Assembly: GCA_020438665.1 (NCBI GenBank)
Contig: JAGQUE010000069.1
Coordinates: 1,629 to 17,850 of the forward strand
DNA: 16,222 nt
DNA from: Nocardioidaceae bacterium
GTDB lineage: Bacteria; Actinomycetota; Actinomycetes; Propionibacteriales; Nocardioidaceae
Direction: 5' to 3'
The position numbers and the translations under genes are program-made. The notes beneath the pieces were generated by a model. It had not been told where the DNA came from. It did no database searches and worked only from the letters and a program-made list of their open reading frames with translations. Positions 14,151 to 16,222 of the stretch are shown here, in pieces. The number at the start of each line of letters is the position of its first letter. Positions within the stretch are counted from its first letter, which is position 1.

Positions 14151-15492
14151 GTCGCCGCCTCAGGATCACGACCGCTCCCACCAGGCAGCCGACCATGATG
14201 GCGATGACTCCCGCCGTCAGACGCGGGTCCCAGGGCCGGCCGGGTTCGTGGGCATGGACCGTCGGAGCGGCCCACACGTCGCTGGCGACAATGATGTTCG
14301 GCGCCCAGAAGCCGGTGTCGAAGGTTGACACGAGCTCAGCGTCGCCGGTGTCCACGTCGACAGCGAAGACGCCGGGTAAGTCCCTTCTGGCGAGCCGCCC
14401 GGTGGCGACGACGTGGCTGTTGTCACGCCAGCCGAGCACCTGCCAGGCGACGGCATCGACGTCACGCATCGCGATCGGGTTCCGGGCCGGTAGGTCGGGC
14501 ATCCGTCCCACCACCAGCGGGAGTCGCTCGCTGCCACTGGTGGACGGAGTCCGGTCGAAGGTCCCCACGATCCGTCGTCCGTCAGGTGACACCGCCTGCG
14601 AGGTGAGATAACGATCGGTTCTCACATAGCCTCGGACCTGGTCCTCGTCGGTGACGGCGAACCCCCGCCGGTCGCGGCTCGCCCGGGTGACCAGTCCCTG
14701 GGGGGCCGGCCCAGCGAGTGCCAAGGTCATGGACTCCCGGAAGTCGCTGAGCAGGGTCTCGTCGCCCGTGACCGGGTTCCATCGGAGCTCGGCCTGCCAC
14801 GTGCTGCTGGACCCTTGGCTGGCATCACCGCCGTCGGAATAGGGCCAGATGGAGAACCAGACGACACCACCCGACCAGGCGAGACCGTCGTTGCTCAGGC
14901 CATGCTCAGACTCGATCGGGTGCCGCAGGACCCGCCCGGTCACGGTGTCATAGACGGCGATGCCCACGTAGGGGTCAACGCCACCCTCCTGCATGAGCGG
15001 ATCGCCGCCGGGCCTGCCGGTGTAGGCGTAGGCGAGCCATCGACCATCGGAAGACAGGGCGAACTCCCATGGATCGGGATAGGGGGTCACTTCCGGGAGG
15101 TCAAGGAATCGATAGGTCCCGTCCGTCCCGACGCCGACCAGACCGTTGCTGCTCCGGCCGAGCCAGTCCTTGCGCTCAGCTCCCATGATGGCGACCAGGG
15201 GCCCGATCGGTCCCTTGTCGTCGGTGCCGGGCAACCACACGCTGGGGGTGAAGAAGCGATCCGGGAGCACCAGTCTGGCCGGCTCGTCGGTCGGTACGGC
15301 GTCGGGGATCTTCGTCCACAAGGTGGCGACGCCGACCCCGGCCACCAGGGCCAGCACGAGCGTCGCCGCCACGGCGGCCGCCGTACGGCGCAGCTGCCGA
15401 ACCCGGCCGCGACGCCACAGGTCCGCCGTGTCGGCCGGCTCCGGTGCACGGGTGGCCAGCTGCTCCAGCCGCTCACGCAGGTCGACGCTCAT
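14137..15492 (-). CDS. Membrane-tethered beta-propeller-like protein, candidate sensor/anti-sigma (module 2)
   Basis: 451 aa from an ATG with GAGGAGGAG just upstream. The N-terminal cytoplasmic part (1-36) reads MSVDLRERLEQLA...ADLW and ends in a basic patch (RRGRVRQLRR). TM1 is at about 37-58. The outer domain opens LPDRFFTPSVWLPGTDDKGP and contains YRFLDLP, ALSSDGRWLAYAYT and AVSPDGRRIVGTF, which are propeller-like strands. RPWDPRLTAG precedes TM2 (about 427-445), followed by RRRRVGP inside. These landmarks match the 11224-12612 protein in the same order, so the two are paralogs, though the middles have diverged. No catalytic motif or zinc-finger anti-sigma motif was seen. The link to the overlapping sigma gene is from gene order only. 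Confidence 0.78.
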   Translation of the reverse strand: MSVDLRERLEQLATRAPEPADTADLWRRGRVRQLRRTAAAVAATLVLALVAGVGVATLWTKIPDAVPTDEPARLVLPDRFFTPSVWLPGTDDKGPIGPLVAIMGAERKDWLGRSSNGLVGVGTDGTYRFLDLPEVTPYPDPWEFALSSDGRWLAYAYTGRPGGDPLMQEGGVDPYVGIAVYDTVTGRVLRHPIESEHGLSNDGLAWSGGVVWFSIWPYSDGGDASQGSSSTWQAELRWNPVTGDETLLSDFRESMTLALAGPAPQGLVTRASRDRRGFAVTDEDQVRGYVRTDRYLTSQAVSPDGRRIVGTFDRTPSTSGSERLPLVVGRMPDLPARNPIAMRDVDAVAWQVLGWRDNSHVVATGRLARRDLPGVFAVDVDTGDAELVSTFDTGFWAPNIIVASDVWAAPTVHAHEPGRPWDPRLTAGVIAIMVGCLVGAVVILRRRRVGP

Positions 15493-15493
15493 C

Positions 15494-15522
15494 GCTCCTC
15501 CTCGGTCAGCTCCTCACCGAGG
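15494..15522 (-). promoter_or_regulatory. Hairpin overlapping the ribosome site of propeller gene 2
   Basis: On the minus strand CCTCGGT (15522-15516) can pair with ACCGAGG (15506-15500) around a 9-base loop. The 3' arm runs into the GAGGAGGAG ribosome site just before the ATG at 15492, so folding would partly hide that site. The stem is only 7 bp and may be chance. Confidence 0.25.
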
Positions 15523-15556
15523 AAGACGCCGTATCGGCCGGAAAGGTGGGGTCGGC

Positions 15557-15656
15557 GCCGCTGGTTCACCAGGGTAGGTGGGTGAACCCGCACCTACCTC
15601 GGTGAACTCCGCACGGTAAGTGAGGGTTCGCCTACCTACCTTGGTGAACCGTCACC
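15557..15656. repeat. 100-base structured direct repeat, copy 2
   Basis: Ungapped partner of 13545-13644 with 5 differences. The inverted-repeat core is 15563-15650: outer arms GGTTCACCAGGGTAGGTG... and ...CCTTGGTGAACC pair over 27 positions with 3 mismatches, which become G-U pairs on one RNA strand. It lies 17 bases past the aconitase stop and 64 bases before the propeller gene 2 start, so it may end acnA transcripts or shape the 5' region of the module. The rest of the 15493-15673 gap holds the ribosome-site hairpin and no other feature I can support. Confidence 0.9.
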
Positions 15657-15673
15657 ACGCGAGCGAGCCGACG

Positions 15674-16222
15674 TCAGCCGCGCCGCAGGTTGCGGAGGAC
15701 GTACTGCATGATCCCGCCGTTGCGGAAGTAGTTCGCCTCGCCAGGGGTGTCGATGCGGACGACGGCGTCGAACTCGACGTCACCGGCGCTCACGCGCACG
15801 GTGCGAGGGGTGCGCCCCTCGTTGAGCTCGGTGACCCCGGAGATGGAGAAGGTCTCCTCCCCCGTCAGTCCGAGGGACTCGGCGTTCTGGCCGGCGGGGA
15901 ACTGCAGCGGCAGCACGCCCATGCCGATCAGGTTGGATCGATGGATCCGCTCGTAGGACTCCGCGATCACGGCCTTGACTCCCAGCAGCGCGGTTCCCTT
16001 GGCGGCCCAGTCGCGCGAGGAGCCGGAGCCGTACTCCTTGCCGGCCAGCACGACCAGCGGGGTGCCGGCCGCCTGATAGCTCATCGACGCGTCGTAGACC
16101 GAGGTGACGTCGCCGCCGGCGGTGAAGTCGCGGGTCACACCCCCCTCGGTGCCGGGGGCCAGCTGGTTGCGCAGCCGGATGTTGGCGAAGGTGCCGCGGA
16201 TCATGACCTCGTGGTTGCCGCG
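15674..16222 (-). CDS. acnA: Aconitate hydratase A, C-terminal part
   Basis: The last 182 residues are present; the gene begins beyond the right edge. The fragment is the swivel domain of aconitase, which interconverts citrate and isocitrate in the TCA cycle. [20 protein letters not shown] at the start and [20 protein letters not shown] followed by [20 protein letters not shown] are near-invariant family blocks; GSGSSRDWA carries catalytic serine and substrate-binding arginine positions. The end, [16 protein letters not shown], is also typical of AcnA/IRP1-type enzymes rather than AcnB. The iron-sulfur cysteines would lie outside the window. The stop is followed within 17 bases by repeat copy 2. 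Confidence 0.95.
   Translation of the reverse strand, partial: RGNHEVMIRGTFANIRLRNQLAPGTEGGVTRDFTAGGDVTSVYDASMSYQAAGTPLVVLAGKEYGSGSSRDWAAKGTALLGVKAVIAESYERIHRSNLIGMGVLPLQFPAGQNAESLGLTGEETFSISGVTELNEGRTPRTVRVSAGDVEFDAVVRIDTPGEANYFRNGGIMQYVLRNLRRG

Noticed and set aside
13545..15656. Transposon or insertion sequence with the repeats as its ends
   Set aside because: The repeats are direct, enclose only a sigma and a propeller gene, and no transposase or target-site duplication was found.

Overview
The window is a G+C-rich, gene-dense stretch (about 70% G+C by eye) with many GTG starts and 4-base ATGA gene overlaps. It codes for a short-chain peptide ABC transporter, oligopeptidase B, SigE-type ECF sigma factors and a C-terminal aconitase fragment. 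This gene set and composition point to an actinomycete. A Nocardioidaceae-like organism is my guess from the style of the proteins, not something the sequence proves.

Left part (1-7229, minus strand): one compact operon reads leftward. It holds a family-5 extracellular solute-binding protein, two permeases (dppB/dppC-like), two ATPases (dppD/dppF-like) and a flavoprotein amine oxidase of the monomeric sarcosine oxidase/N-methyltryptophan oxidase family. Except for dppB, each downstream gene overlaps its predecessor by 1 or 4 bases. The start of an unrelated secreted protein lies beyond, cut by the window edge. The arrangement suggests uptake of a peptide or N-substituted amino acid followed by oxidation.

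Middle (7257-10747, plus strand): an oligopeptidase B (S9 family) overlaps an M20-family metallopeptidase by 4 bases. The pair is divergent from the transporter with only 27 bases between start codons, so the two halves look like one peptide-use locus.

Right part (10740-15492): two paralogous two-gene modules lie on the minus strand. Each has a membrane-tethered beta-propeller-like protein (short charged cytoplasmic N-terminus, TM, extracellular propeller, second TM, basic tail). Its last codons overlap the start of a SigE-family ECF sigma factor. I read the propeller proteins as candidate sensor/anti-sigma proteins, unproven. Between the modules sit a small TfoX-N-domain protein with a good leaderless promoter and a YjbQ/UPF0047 protein.

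Module 2 is bracketed by two 100-base direct repeats (13545-13644 and 15557-15656) that differ at only 5 positions. Each is itself a long imperfect inverted repeat. The left copy supplies the last seven codons and the stop of the second sigma factor. The window ends inside aconitase (acnA), whose stop lies 17 bases from the right repeat.

The twin sigma/propeller modules and their bracketing structured repeats are the least ordinary part of the window. No tRNA, rRNA, CRISPR array, transposase or phage gene was seen, and no gene-free gap exceeds 300 bases.
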